In this document: positions 26,491 through 34,379 of the stretch, in pieces
Layout of the letters: every line of letters begins with the position of its first letter
Numbering within the stretch: the stretch's first letter is position 1
NCBI GenBank assembly: GCA_019322815.1
Contig: JAHWIB010000007.1
Span: forward strand, 1 to 36,026
From: Candidatus Woesearchaeota archaeon
Lineage (GTDB): Archaea > Nanobdellota > Nanobdellia > Woesearchaeales > WJKL01
DNA: 36,026 nucleotides
Direction of reading: 5' to 3'
Made by a program: the position numbers and the translations under genes
The notes under the pieces: model-generated
Told to the model about the DNA's origin: nothing
Database searches by the model: none
The model's input: the letters and a program-made list of their open reading frames with translations, nothing else

Positions 26491-28110
26491 TTATCCTGTT
26501 AAGGCAAGAGTTTGTTCTTGTCTTCCTCCTAGATACTTTTTTCTTTCATTCTTTACTTTTTCAGCCTCTTTCATTATTGATTGAATAATATCTGTCCCTG
26601 TTGAGATATAATCAGAAAAGTCGCCTTGTGAAATAACCTCTCCTACTAAACCTTCAACTTCTGTTGCTCTAAGATTATAAGAGTTATCCCCTAATTTTGA
26701 TGATATTTTTCTGTATTTTTCTCTAGCCTGCCTTGCAATATTTACTATATTCCCCCCCATCAGATCATATTCCACAAGCATCTTGCCGATCGGCTCCCAA
26801 TCTTCTTTATCCACTGTTACATATCCTTTTTGTATACCTGGAAGAAGGTTATTATAGAGGACTTTCACTTTTTCAGAAGCACTTAATGGTCCTGGAAGCT
26901 CTTTAAAGTTAAAGACTCTCATTATTGCAGGGTCTATATTGCTTGGATCATTTGTTGTAGCAATAACAATATAATTTCCTTTATTGATATAATCTCCGTC
27001 CCCTCTGAACCTTAAGAATTCTCCAATTACATCATTCTTATATCCTTGGCTCATATCTCCTGTTCTTGAAGGGATTTTTGTGTCAAATTCATCAACAAAA
27101 ACAATATATATTCTATTTCCATCATTAATCTGCTGCAGCTGATTTCTTATATTTTCCAAAGGCCCGCACTGGAACTTATCCTCAAAATTTAATTTTACCA
27201 AAGATACAGGCTTTTTTGATTTTTCTGCAATCTCACTAGCTATAGTCATAGCATATCTTGCAAGCATAGTCTTTCCTGTGCCGCTTCTTCCTGCAAACAG
27301 CATATACTGCTGAAATCCTTCAAATGGATTTCTTCTTTCTTGAGGGTCATAATACATCAAGCATGGAACCTCTGTTTCTACAAGATCTATCGCCTCTTGA
27401 TTTCCTACAATTTCTTCTCTTTTTACAGGTTTTAATGTTATTTCCTCCAAACCTTTATTGAAATTTTCAGGAGTTTCTGCTTTGCCTTGGCTTTTGGTTG
27501 CTAATTTTTTTTTGCTTTCTTTTATTCCTTCTACTTTGAAGTTCTTTCCTACAATAGTTATATCTTTATACTTTTCTTTATATCTTGAAAGCAAAGGCCC
27601 TTCCATCTTTTCTGCTGCAACATTGCTCAAGAATTGGAAATATGCTTTTGTATCTCTATTAACATTTTCAGCTGATAAGCTGTTTAGAATAAATTTATAA
27701 TAATGTTTTAATGCATCTCCTAATGTGCTGTTATCAGTCATACTCAATCCCAGATTAAACTCAGCAGGAATCCTTCTTCCCATTGATTTAACCATTAAAG
27801 AGCTGTTTGTCTTGCCCAGGATATCCAAACATCCTTCTGCAGCAATATATGTCCAGTATGCTCTGAAAAATTCATCCTGGTTTTTTTTGTCTTCTCTTTC
27901 ATCCCTCATCTTCGTCTTCATTGCATTATAGATTCCGCCGTATATCCCTATAACTTTTTTAGCAAATTCACTAGCATGAACTGCTTCTGCAGTTCTTTCA
28001 AATTTATTTGTTAGATTTATCTCTAAGTTACTCATCAGGGCTTTCATATCACTTTTAGTGACTTTAGCCATGGCATCCAAGAGATAATCCTCTAGCGTAA
28101 TCTGTTTCAT
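26491..28110 (-). CDS. Classical AAA ATPase with helical N-terminal domain
   Basis: 539 aa from the ATG at 28110; a TTG two codons upstream is less likely. Residues ~1-200 are helical and of unknown type. The AAA module has Walker A GRSGTGKT (274-281), Walker B IVFVDEFD with D340/E341, sensor 1 IATTNDP and an Arg in DPAIMRVFNF. A C-terminal helical lid follows (GGNIVNIARQAREKYRKI). Resemblance is to Cdc48/FtsH/spastin-type AAA proteins, which form hexameric unfoldases. It lies between a coiled-coil gene and MoxR in the same operon. The substrate is unknown; the neighbouring coiled-coil proteins are candidates. Confidence 0.92.
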   Translation of the reverse strand: MKQITLEDYLLDAMAKVTKSDMKALMSNLEINLTNKFERTAEAVHASEFAKKVIGIYGGIYNAMKTKMRDEREDKKNQDEFFRAYWTYIAAEGCLDILGKTNSSLMVKSMGRRIPAEFNLGLSMTDNSTLGDALKHYYKFILNSLSAENVNRDTKAYFQFLSNVAAEKMEGPLLSRYKEKYKDITIVGKNFKVEGIKESKKKLATKSQGKAETPENFNKGLEEITLKPVKREEIVGNQEAIDLVETEVPCLMYYDPQERRNPFEGFQQYMLFAGRSGTGKTMLARYAMTIASEIAEKSKKPVSLVKLNFEDKFQCGPLENIRNQLQQINDGNRIYIVFVDEFDTKIPSRTGDMSQGYKNDVIGEFLRFRGDGDYINKGNYIVIATTNDPSNIDPAIMRVFNFKELPGPLSASEKVKVLYNNLLPGIQKGYVTVDKEDWEPIGKMLVEYDLMGGNIVNIARQAREKYRKISSKLGDNSYNLRATEVEGLVGEVISQGDFSDYISTGTDIIQSIMKEAEKVKNERKKYLGGRQEQTLALTG

Positions 28111-28134
28111 TTTCAAAAATTAAAAGAAAAAAAT

Positions 28135-29427
28135 TTATTTGACTGCTACTGTAGCATACTCTTTGATAAGCCTGTCAGTCATATCATTCAGTTTCTGCTC
28201 GTCTGCGTTAGCTTCTATCTCCATCTCATCTAAGTATGGCTTTTCTTGATTAAGCACTTCAACTTCATTCATCCTTTCTGCTATCTTTTTTGTCGCTCTA
28301 GCTACTGTTCTTCCCAATATATCTTCTGTTTTCCTTAGATCTATTGTAGCACCTACTGCTTCATCAACATCACTTACAGTCTTCAACAAGCCTTCGTCTA
28401 TGAATCTTCCTTCATTAAGATATTCCTGAGCTATCTGGATCTGTGAATCAAGATTGTTATATGCAGTCATTCCTTTTGAATAGACCATCTCAATCGCAGT
28501 TACAATGGCTTTTTTTGATTTTACCCTTACATTGTCTCTCGCAAGCTTAGTTGCCAGATCATTTTTGTCTTTTTCAAGCCCTTGATATTCTGTTCTCATT
28601 TTTTTAAGATCCACCAGCTTCAATTCTTTATCTTCATTATAATCATTTTCTTGATCATCTTTTACATCTTGATCTATCACTGCAATCTCACCTTCAACCT
28701 TTGCTATCTCTACATTATATTCTTCTATGCTCTGCTTTGTTTTAACTAATGAGTTAGCATGCAGTGCTGCAAGCCCTTCTTCTTCTCTTAGGATCACTGC
28801 AATCCCTTTATTTCTTCCTGAAGGTTTATTTAGTCTTTTATTTATGTAATCTAACTTTTTCTTCATCTTTTTTGCTTTGTATCTTGCATCACTAAGCATT
28901 GCATTGGCTTCTCTTGAGTACATATCAACTGCTCCAAGAGTTACCTTGCCTACAAAATCATAGAATGCTTTTTTAATTCCAGTAATCTCTTCTCCATCAT
29001 TATAGACACTGACTACATCTTTGATAGCTTCATCCCATAAATCAGATATTGAATCTCCTCCACCAAAATGTTCTCTTTCTGCTCTTTCAGCTTTTTTTAG
29101 CTCTTCTCTTTGCTCTCTTCTTAACTGCTCCAGTCTAGATTGTCTGGTTGCTTTTTCTTTTAATTGATCATCAGATACTACTTTTTTATCTAAAGTAACA
29201 GCAGGCGCTCCTCCACTGTATGCTTGTGGATTTGCTGCAGCAGGCGCTCCTACCTGCGGAACTGTTGGGTTTACAACAGCTGCTCCTCCTACTACACCAT
29301 CAATTCCTTCCTGACCTCCCTGGTCATTTCCTAAATTAAAATCTGACATTTTTCTTTCCTCCCCAACATATGTTGGATTTTCATCAAATCTTGCCATCAT
29401 CCCTCTTGGTTGATTTGTTGTTTCCAT
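28135..29427 (-). CDS. Coiled-coil protein, first gene of the ATPase operon
   Basis: 430 aa. Residues ~1-85 are low-complexity and Gly/Ala/Pro-rich. From ~85 on it is helical with long coiled coils (~85-125 and 190-330). No enzymatic motif and no membrane segment are visible. In overall layout it resembles the 273- and 194-residue coiled-coil proteins encoded upstream, so all three may belong to one divergent family; this is a weak similarity. It lies behind the operator-TATA promoter at 29506-29538 with a leader of ~56 nt. A structural or filament-forming client of the AAA/MoxR machine is inference. Confidence 0.85.
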   Translation of the reverse strand: METTNQPRGMMARFDENPTYVGEERKMSDFNLGNDQGGQEGIDGVVGGAAVVNPTVPQVGAPAAANPQAYSGGAPAVTLDKKVVSDDQLKEKATRQSRLEQLRREQREELKKAERAEREHFGGGDSISDLWDEAIKDVVSVYNDGEEITGIKKAFYDFVGKVTLGAVDMYSREANAMLSDARYKAKKMKKKLDYINKRLNKPSGRNKGIAVILREEEGLAALHANSLVKTKQSIEEYNVEIAKVEGEIAVIDQDVKDDQENDYNEDKELKLVDLKKMRTEYQGLEKDKNDLATKLARDNVRVKSKKAIVTAIEMVYSKGMTAYNNLDSQIQIAQEYLNEGRFIDEGLLKTVSDVDEAVGATIDLRKTEDILGRTVARATKKIAERMNEVEVLNQEKPYLDEMEIEANADEQKLNDMTDRLIKEYATVAVK

Positions 29428-29505
29428 TTTTTTTATAGAGCTTACGCTAGATTTCAGCGTTTTTCTCCAATTTTATCTTAATCTAAACCTGTAAAGTAAA
29501 AGGTT

Positions 29506-29538
29506 AATATAAACTTAAGCTGTAGTTTTATACACGAC
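29506..29538 (-). promoter_or_regulatory. Shared operator plus TATA box, ATPase operon
   Basis: GTCGT-N10-ACAGC (29519-29538 read on the minus strand) is the most degenerate copy of the box, followed by TTAAG and TTTATATT (29506-29513). The predicted start site is near 29483. The box covers the last codons and stop of the upstream 273-residue gene. A small hairpin with arms ACGCT/AGCGT lies in the leader (~29443-29459). Confidence 0.7.
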
Positions 29539-30349
29539 ATTTTTGAAGTGCATAAGCTTTTTTTGATGAATGGAATCCTTTTAATGCATTGTCAATTGAG
29601 ATTTTTATTCTTTTTAGTCCTAATATATCATTGCCTAATTCCTGCAATAAAGGTTCATAATGATTTTCCATCCTTTCTCTATATGATCCAGCTAGTTCAT
29701 CCTGATACCTGCCTTCTCTTGCCAGCTCATCCTTTTGGATGGCAAGCATAGGATAAAGTTTACTGCCCTTTTTTATTTTCATATCTTCTATCTTTTGCTG
29801 CAAAATTTGCTGTTTTTCCATCAATTTTTCTGTTTTTTCAACTGCTACTTCAAATCCTTCAGCATCTTCTTGATATTCATCTCTTAATCTTTCGTATTCA
29901 GCAACTTTATCAACTAATTTTTTATTTACTTCATTCTTTTTATTATTAAGAATAATCTCTTCATAGCTTCTTCCGGTAAAAATAGCTTTGACCTGGCTCC
30001 ATGCTCTTTTATACCAAGGAGAATCATCAACTTGCTTTATTGTTTGCTTTACATATTCCCTAAAATCATCAGGCCTAAATTTATAGAATGGAGGCTCTCC
30101 TCCGCCGCCATTTCCTCCTGAAGAAACTGCCTCTTCTCTAAAAAGATCTCTTTGTTTTTCTTTTATCTGTTCTAATCTGGCTCTTCTTTCCATCATAGAT
30201 TCATTTTCTTGCATCATTCCTTTGTAATCATCAACAACAAAATTCTCAATTCCGCCTTCAGAATTTCTTACAGCTTGAAATTCTTCTCCATTTGCTTCTC
30301 TTCTTCTTTTTTCCTGTTCATTAAAATTTTCTTGTTCTTCTGATACCAT
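29528..30349 (-). CDS. Coiled-coil protein with TGRSYEE motif
   Basis: 273 aa. The N-terminal ~95 residues are polar with a Gly-rich stretch (GGNGGGGEPP). From WYKRAWSQVKAIFTGRSYEE on it is helical and mostly coiled coil. The FTGRSYEE segment and a later KGSKLYPMLAIQKDEL segment have counterparts in the 194-residue protein (FLTGRRYVDV; RDSRLRIIADEM), so the two are paralogues. The function is unknown. GAGG in AAGAGGATAAAATGG serves as ribosome-binding site. It is preceded by a 45-codon ORF under the same promoter. The stop codon lies inside the operator of the next transcription unit. Confidence 0.85.
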   Translation of the reverse strand: MVSEEQENFNEQEKRRREANGEEFQAVRNSEGGIENFVVDDYKGMMQENESMMERRARLEQIKEKQRDLFREEAVSSGGNGGGGEPPFYKFRPDDFREYVKQTIKQVDDSPWYKRAWSQVKAIFTGRSYEEIILNNKKNEVNKKLVDKVAEYERLRDEYQEDAEGFEVAVEKTEKLMEKQQILQQKIEDMKIKKGSKLYPMLAIQKDELAREGRYQDELAGSYRERMENHYEPLLQELGNDILGLKRIKISIDNALKGFHSSKKAYALQKCRV

Positions 30350-30358
30350 TTTATCCTC

Positions 30359-30496
30359 TTATGCACAGCAGTTTTCTTCTGTTGACCATTTTGAATTGCT
30401 GTTTGATTTTTCCTTCAGCACATCTCTCATCCCATAAACAACACAGATTTGTTTTATGCTGTTTTCATCAATTGAGTTGAATTTGATCTGCATCAT
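30359..30496 (-). CDS. Small 45-residue ORF, probably leaderless
   Basis: The frame ATG ATG CAG... encodes 45 residues ending in WSTEENCCA, with a third Cys upstream (QICVVYG). Its first ATG is ~28 nt from the centre of the TATA box at 30521-30528, the distance expected for a leaderless archaeal mRNA. Its stop is 10 nt before the 273-residue gene. It matches nothing I recognise. Expression is likely on promoter geometry; the function is unknown. Confidence 0.55.
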   Translation of the reverse strand: MMQIKFNSIDENSIKQICVVYGMRDVLKEKSNSNSKWSTEENCCA

Positions 30497-30520
30497 CTTT
30501 TATTTTGTAAGCCTTTGTTT

Positions 30521-30553
30521 AATATAAACTTAAGTTGTAGTTTTATGCACAAC
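30521..30553 (-). promoter_or_regulatory. Shared operator plus TATA box, small ORF and 273-aa gene
   Basis: GTTGT-N10-ACAAC (30534-30553, minus strand), then TTAAG, then TTTATATT (30521-30528). The predicted start site coincides with the first ATG of the 45-codon ORF at 30496. The box overlaps the last codons of the upstream 194-residue gene, whose stop is at 30530-30532. Confidence 0.8.
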
Positions 30554-31114
30554 ATTTGCAAAGTATCTTATCAATTTTATATCTCTTGAATAATCCATTT
30601 GATTTCTTGCTATTTGCATTCTTTCTATACTCTCATTGGCAGTAGGAATAACTGTCTCATATCTTTTCATACACTCTTTTAGGTGCACCATCTCATCAGC
30701 TATAATTCTTAATCTTGAATCTCTTTTCATATTTTTTACGTCAAATCCTTCTTTTTCTGATTTCTGGCTCTTTAACTCTTCAGCTTCTTTGCTAAGCTGG
30801 CTGTATTTTTCTTGATAGATTAGATATCTATTTATCAGTATATCCATCTGATTGTTCATTTCTGACATCCATTTGTCAGCTCTTTCTTTAATCCTGTCAG
30901 TTAGTACATCAACATATCTTCTTCCTGTCAAAAATGATTTAATGTGATCAACTGCTTTTTCATAGAGAGTAGAGCCTGCAGCCTGATTTAAGGCTTCTTC
31001 AACCTCTTTCTCTATCTCCCATGCTTTCATTTCAAGGTAATTTCCACATACCCATCTTTTAGTATTTTCTTCTGCAATGCTTTCAAGCCCTTCATCATTT
31101 TTTTCATCAGTCAT
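30530..31114 (-). CDS. Coiled-coil protein, paralogue of the 273-aa protein
   Basis: 194 aa, helical throughout. It shares with the 273-residue protein an aromatic/Lys segment ending in TGR[SR]Y and a downstream coiled coil, but lacks the polar Gly-rich N-terminus. No catalytic motif was seen. It starts 17 bp after the stop of the membrane coiled-coil gene and is probably co-transcribed from 32123-32155. Its last residues (VVHKTTT) are encoded by the operator of the next unit. Confidence 0.8.
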   Translation of the reverse strand: MTDEKNDEGLESIAEENTKRWVCGNYLEMKAWEIEKEVEEALNQAAGSTLYEKAVDHIKSFLTGRRYVDVLTDRIKERADKWMSEMNNQMDILINRYLIYQEKYSQLSKEAEELKSQKSEKEGFDVKNMKRDSRLRIIADEMVHLKECMKRYETVIPTANESIERMQIARNQMDYSRDIKLIRYFANVVHKTTT

Positions 31115-31131
31115 TTTTGCATCTTTTATTA

Positions 31132-32100
31132 TTATAGATGATAATTTCCATCAGCTGCAGCAACATGATCCTGTTTTCCCTGCTCTGATCTCACTCTTAC
31201 AGGAATTATATCCTGAGTCTGGCTGTTTCCTTCAAAAATTTCAATATACTCACATGCTTCATTAAGAGACCTATCTACTCTTGGAATTTCCTGCTCTGTC
31301 TCTTTTTTCTTCTCTTCTCTGCCTTTTAATGGGTATCTTTCTGTATGACTGATAAATCCACTCAAAAAGCTCTTTTTCTCATTTCCTAGAACTGCAAGCG
31401 CTGCCAAGAAAGTAGTATAACTTCCATTAGCTTTTTCAACTGCTTCTCTATATTCCGGCAGAGGAGCATCTCTTTTTTCTATTGCCTCTGTTGAAGATTC
31501 ATAGCATTCTTCAGCCATCTCTTTTAATCTTCTTTTCTTTCCTTCATAAGCGCTGATGAATGATCTTAAAGCTTTAACTTCTTTTGCTGCTTTTTCTTCT
31601 AATTCTCCGCTTGGTGTTGATCTTCCTACATATCTTCTTGCATCCTGAACAAATTTCCAGAACTTGTCTTCATTCTGCATTGTCCTTATCAGAAAATTGT
31701 TTGCTTCTTCTACTTGGTCTTCTAGTTCTGTATTTAACTTATTCATCCTTGCTTGATCTGAATAAAGGATGCTTCTGTCTTTATAATCTGCAAAAGCTGC
31801 ATTTGTCTGTGCAACGTTTCTTTCATATTCTTCAATCCTTTTATCCATATAAGCTTTTGTTGCTGCTCCTCCTACTAAAGCTCCTAATGAAAATATAACA
31901 GCTGCTCCTAATCTTGATCTTCTTTCTCTCATTTTTACCTTTCCTCCTTCAGGTTTTTTTTCTTGGTTTGTTTTTACCTTTTTGACTTTATATTCATCTA
32001 CACCCACTTCTTTTAGGACGAGTTCACGATCTGAATCCACTCTTCCTATCTCTCTCATGAGCTCTTTTCTGCTCATGATCTTTGTTTCATCATCATTCAT
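31132..32100 (-). CDS. Single-span membrane protein with coiled-coil domain
   Basis: 322 aa. An N-terminal charged region (~1-62) is followed by one hydrophobic segment with small residues (LGAAVIFSLGALVGGAATKAY, ~64-84) and a long helical/coiled-coil domain (~85-275). By the positive-inside rule the Arg/Lys-rich N-terminus (MRERRSR) is probably cytosolic and the coil outside, though this is uncertain. No signal-peptidase site is evident. The ATG at 32100 is ~26 nt from the TATA centre, so the mRNA is probably leaderless. Confidence 0.85.
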   Translation of the reverse strand: MNDDETKIMSRKELMREIGRVDSDRELVLKEVGVDEYKVKKVKTNQEKKPEGGKVKMRERRSRLGAAVIFSLGALVGGAATKAYMDKRIEEYERNVAQTNAAFADYKDRSILYSDQARMNKLNTELEDQVEEANNFLIRTMQNEDKFWKFVQDARRYVGRSTPSGELEEKAAKEVKALRSFISAYEGKKRRLKEMAEECYESSTEAIEKRDAPLPEYREAVEKANGSYTTFLAALAVLGNEKKSFLSGFISHTERYPLKGREEKKKETEQEIPRVDRSLNEACEYIEIFEGNSQTQDIIPVRVRSEQGKQDHVAAADGNYHL

Positions 32101-32122
32101 TTTATTTTACCAGGCATTTTTT

Positions 32123-32155
32123 AATATAAACTTGAGTTGTGGCCTTGAATACAAC
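32123..32155 (-). promoter_or_regulatory. Shared operator plus TATA box, membrane coiled-coil unit
   Basis: GTTGT-N10-ACAAC (32136-32155, minus strand) begins at the base after the previous gene's stop and is followed by TCAAG and TTTATATT (32123-32130). The predicted start site coincides with the ATG at 32100. Confidence 0.8.
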
Positions 32156-32437
32156 TTATTCTTGTGTTACTTTATCATCAACTGTCTCTTTTTTGCCAAA
32201 AAATCTTTCATACAATCCTATTATCGGCTTGTCTACACTCTCTTTAACTGGTTCAGGCTTGACTTCGTTTCCCAAGTTCCAGACATATTCTACTCCATCT
32301 CTGATTACTTGGGTTCTTTCTTCAACTTTTGAAAAATAATCACTGATCTTTGAACTGAAATACCATCCCCCTAACACACCAACTAATAGAATTGCTCCAT
32401 ATTTTTTTAGAGTTGTATGGTTTTCTGACATTTTCAA
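32156..32437 (-). CDS. Small single-span membrane protein
   Basis: 93 aa. One hydrophobic segment at ~14-29 (YGAILLVGVLGGWYFSS) is followed by a charged, helical, mostly Val/Glu/Lys tail. The family is not recognised. It has its own operator-TATA promoter at 32458-32490; the ATG is ~25 nt from the TATA centre, so it should be leaderless. Its stop directly abuts the operator of the next unit. A small membrane anchor for the soluble coiled-coil proteins is a guess from context. Confidence 0.8.
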   Translation of the reverse strand: MKMSENHTTLKKYGAILLVGVLGGWYFSSKISDYFSKVEERTQVIRDGVEYVWNLGNEVKPEPVKESVDKPIIGLYERFFGKKETVDDKVTQE

Positions 32438-32457
32438 CAGTTATTAAGCAAAGAATT

Positions 32458-32490
32458 AATATAAACTTAAGTTGTGGTTATTGGTACAAC
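32458..32490 (-). promoter_or_regulatory. Shared operator plus TATA box, 93-aa membrane protein
   Basis: GTTGT-N10-ACAAC (32471-32490, minus strand), then TTAAG, then TTTATATT (32458-32465). The start site is predicted at or next to the ATG at 32437. Confidence 0.8.
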
Positions 32491-32531
32491 ATTGAACAGA
32501 ATTATATTTTCTAGGACAATCTTGTATATTT

Positions 32532-33323
32532 CTACATTAACCCTTCAACTGATAATATTTCATGTTTTTTTGGTTCTTCGAGAGTTTCAATAGAATAAAA
32601 AGGGAATTTTAATCCATATTCCAATCCTTCCAATTCTGCACGCATTTTGCCATAAGTTGATGAAACATATTCAAAACATTTTACACGCATATCATATATC
32701 TCTAGTTTTCTTCCATTTTCTGATAATTCTCTTTCTAGACTTCTTCTTTCTACTAAAAGACTTTGAATTTCTTCTGGATCATGATTTCCTAAATCATGTT
32801 TTTTTCTTATTTCTGCAGAATAATCTTCAATACCTTTCTTTATATTTATTATTGCTCTTGCTGATGCAGCACATAAATTTCCATAGTGGTTTGCTTCTGA
32901 TTCTAATTTTTTTGAATATTTATCTATATATCGCTTTGACAATTCAATATATTCTAATATCTCTTTTTTTTCATTAGCAATTCTTCTGCATACTTGATGA
33001 TAATCTGTTAGATATCCTAAAATATTCATTATCCTGTCTCTTAATCTTTTTCCATACACTTCCAGACTCTTTCTTCTTTTACCTAATTCTTTTTCTAGCC
33101 CGCCAATCTCCTTTCCTATAATTTCCATCTCATCCTCGCTTAAAGTTTCTCCAGAATAACCTTCATATTTTTTTACAAGCACATCAATTTTTTCTTTATG
33201 TTTTTTTGAATCTTCTAGGACATCATGAAGAATATCATCAAATGATCTATATTTTATTGGTTTGACCATTCTTAAGATAATTTTTTCAATTCCTTTTAGA
33301 TCAATAACATTATCTTCCGGCAT
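32532..33323 (-). CDS. Coiled-coil protein behind the nuclease gene
   Basis: 263 aa from the ATG at 33323. A TTG-initiated extension to 33350 is rejected because TGAGGTT (33327-33333) directly precedes this ATG. It is helical, with coiled coils at ~35-150 and ~165-225 and two Cys in the middle. No motif was recognised. The early SFDDILHDVLEDSKK segment loosely recalls the SYEEI segment of the 273-residue protein. It is the last gene of a five-gene unit starting at 34602; the ribosome-binding site overlaps the nuclease stop codon. Confidence 0.82.
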   Translation of the reverse strand: MPEDNVIDLKGIEKIILRMVKPIKYRSFDDILHDVLEDSKKHKEKIDVLVKKYEGYSGETLSEDEMEIIGKEIGGLEKELGKRRKSLEVYGKRLRDRIMNILGYLTDYHQVCRRIANEKKEILEYIELSKRYIDKYSKKLESEANHYGNLCAASARAIINIKKGIEDYSAEIRKKHDLGNHDPEEIQSLLVERRSLERELSENGRKLEIYDMRVKCFEYVSSTYGKMRAELEGLEYGLKFPFYSIETLEEPKKHEILSVEGLM

Positions 33324-33326
33324 TTT

Positions 33327-33333
33327 AACCTCA
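33327..33333 (-). promoter_or_regulatory. Ribosome-binding site fixing the start at 33323
   Basis: TGAGGTT on the minus strand overlaps the TGA stop of the nuclease gene and lies three bases before the ATG. It supports stop-start coupling and rules against the TTG start at 33350. Confidence 0.7.
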
Positions 33334-33810
33334 ATCAGGCATTGTAGCAATAGAATCTTCTATGCTTCCTGTATATCCTAACTCATGATACATCCTTGTC
33401 AATTCATGTCCTTCCATGACAAAAACTCCTTTCTTTTCAGCTTCTTTTTTCAGCTTATCTTCAAAAGTTTTGTTAGTCACTAGAATTGATTCATCTCCTC
33501 CAAGAAATTTCTGCCTTTCAATAACCTCATCTACAAGATTGTCAATGACCATCTCTATTCCATAATCCTTTTTTTTCTTTGTACTTCTTAGTTTATACTT
33601 TATCTCTCCGTTTGAAGAATACTTTGCTTCTACAAGAACAGTAATCTTTCTTCCATCTTTTTTTAGAGTATATCTCAGATCAGCCTCTCTATAAGGTCTT
33701 CCATGGTTTTCTCTATAACTCCTTTCAACATCTTCATAGCCATGTTCTTTTAGAAGTATTTCAAGCCACATCTCAAACTTATCCCCTTTACTCTTTGTTG
33801 GGATTTTCAT
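33331..33810 (-). CDS. Mrr-like PD-(D/E)XK nuclease
   Basis: 159 aa. The order of motifs fits a restriction-endonuclease-like fold: helix 1 KFEMWLEILLKEHGY with Glu13/Glu17, READLRYT with D44, and VLVEAKYSS with E61-x-K63 (the E-x-K of PD-(D/E)XK). The C-terminal half (ESILVTNKTFED..KKEAEKKGVFVMEGHEL) matches the usual end of Mrr-type domains, where a VT strand, a helix and a final EL close the fold. It would be a cytosolic DNA- or RNA-cleaving enzyme. No DNA-recognition domain is attached, so targeting may come from partners. The start lies 23 bp inside the upstream membrane-protein gene. Confidence 0.85.
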   Translation of the reverse strand: MKIPTKSKGDKFEMWLEILLKEHGYEDVERSYRENHGRPYREADLRYTLKKDGRKITVLVEAKYSSNGEIKYKLRSTKKKKDYGIEMVIDNLVDEVIERQKFLGGDESILVTNKTFEDKLKKEAEKKGVFVMEGHELTRMYHELGYTGSIEDSIATMPD

Positions 33811-34093
33811 TTTTTATACCTAATTTTTTTTCCATCTCCCCTCTGCATCTTTGATAATTATCCTGATAATCTTCTTCAGTCCAGCCATTCATCCATTTTT
33901 GCAGCTCTTTTCCAGGAACTGAAAGGGTCTCAAAAATTCCGTCAAGTGTTTCATTGCTCTTGACAAAATTATCAGTATGATACAATGCATAATTATGCCC
34001 ATATTCTATTTTTTCTCCGAATAATGAACCTATCCCCCATCCAATTAATACTGCAGCGGCAGCTCCAGCAGCGTATTTGATTATTTTTTTCAT
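33788..34093 (-). CDS. Small membrane protein with Ala/Gly-rich anchor
   Basis: 101 aa from the ATG at 34093; a TTG-initiated extension to 34108 is less likely. Residues ~3-26 (KIIKYAAGAAAAVLIGWGIG) form one membrane span, followed by a ~75-residue soluble domain with Trp, Tyr and Glu-rich helices (KELQKWMNGWTEEDYQDNYQ). The family is not recognised. The start follows the previous stop by one base and the end overlaps the nuclease start, so it is coupled to both. Confidence 0.8.
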   Translation of the reverse strand: MKKIIKYAAGAAAAVLIGWGIGSLFGEKIEYGHNYALYHTDNFVKSNETLDGIFETLSVPGKELQKWMNGWTEEDYQDNYQRCRGEMEKKLGIKNENPNKE

Positions 34094-34094
34094 C

Positions 34095-34367
34095 TTAATC
34101 AGCAGCAACCAGCTGCGCCTCTAGATTTGAGTATTGTGTTTCTGGTTCTGCTCTAACTTGATTCATCAACTGTCTTGCATAAGCTTTAATAAGCTCAGCT
34201 CCTTCCTGCAACTTGTGGCTTATGTTTTCAAGATATTTTTCCATAGTCTGCCTTGCTAACGGCCCTAGACCATCACCTTCTAAATATTCTGAGATCTTTA
34301 TTCCCATTCCAGCTGTTTCAGCCAGATCTTTTGCACTTCTATCCATATATTTTTTAACTTCATTCAT
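34095..34367 (-). CDS. Small helical protein, unknown
   Basis: 90 aa from the ATG at 34367, chosen over the ATG at 34388 because an AGGAGGT motif lies at 34373-34379 with standard spacing. It is fully helical (MDRSAKDLAETAGMGIKISEYLEG, AELIKAYARQL) with no membrane span. The function is unknown. It is the second gene of the unit behind the operator at 34632-34664. Confidence 0.78.
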   Translation of the reverse strand: MNEVKKYMDRSAKDLAETAGMGIKISEYLEGDGLGPLARQTMEKYLENISHKLQEGAELIKAYARQLMNQVRAEPETQYSNLEAQLVAAD

Positions 34368-34372
34368 TTTTA

Positions 34373-34379
34373 ACCTCCT
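34373..34379 (-). promoter_or_regulatory. Shine-Dalgarno AGGAGGT deciding the start at 34367
   Basis: It overlaps the TAG stop of the preceding small gene and lies five bases before the ATG at 34367, arguing against the upstream ATG at 34388. Confidence 0.75.

Noticed and set aside
29443..29459. ACGCT/AGCGT hairpin followed by T bases as a terminator
   Set aside because: The T-run is on the plus strand where no gene is transcribed; on the minus strand it falls in the leader of the 430-residue gene without a T-run.
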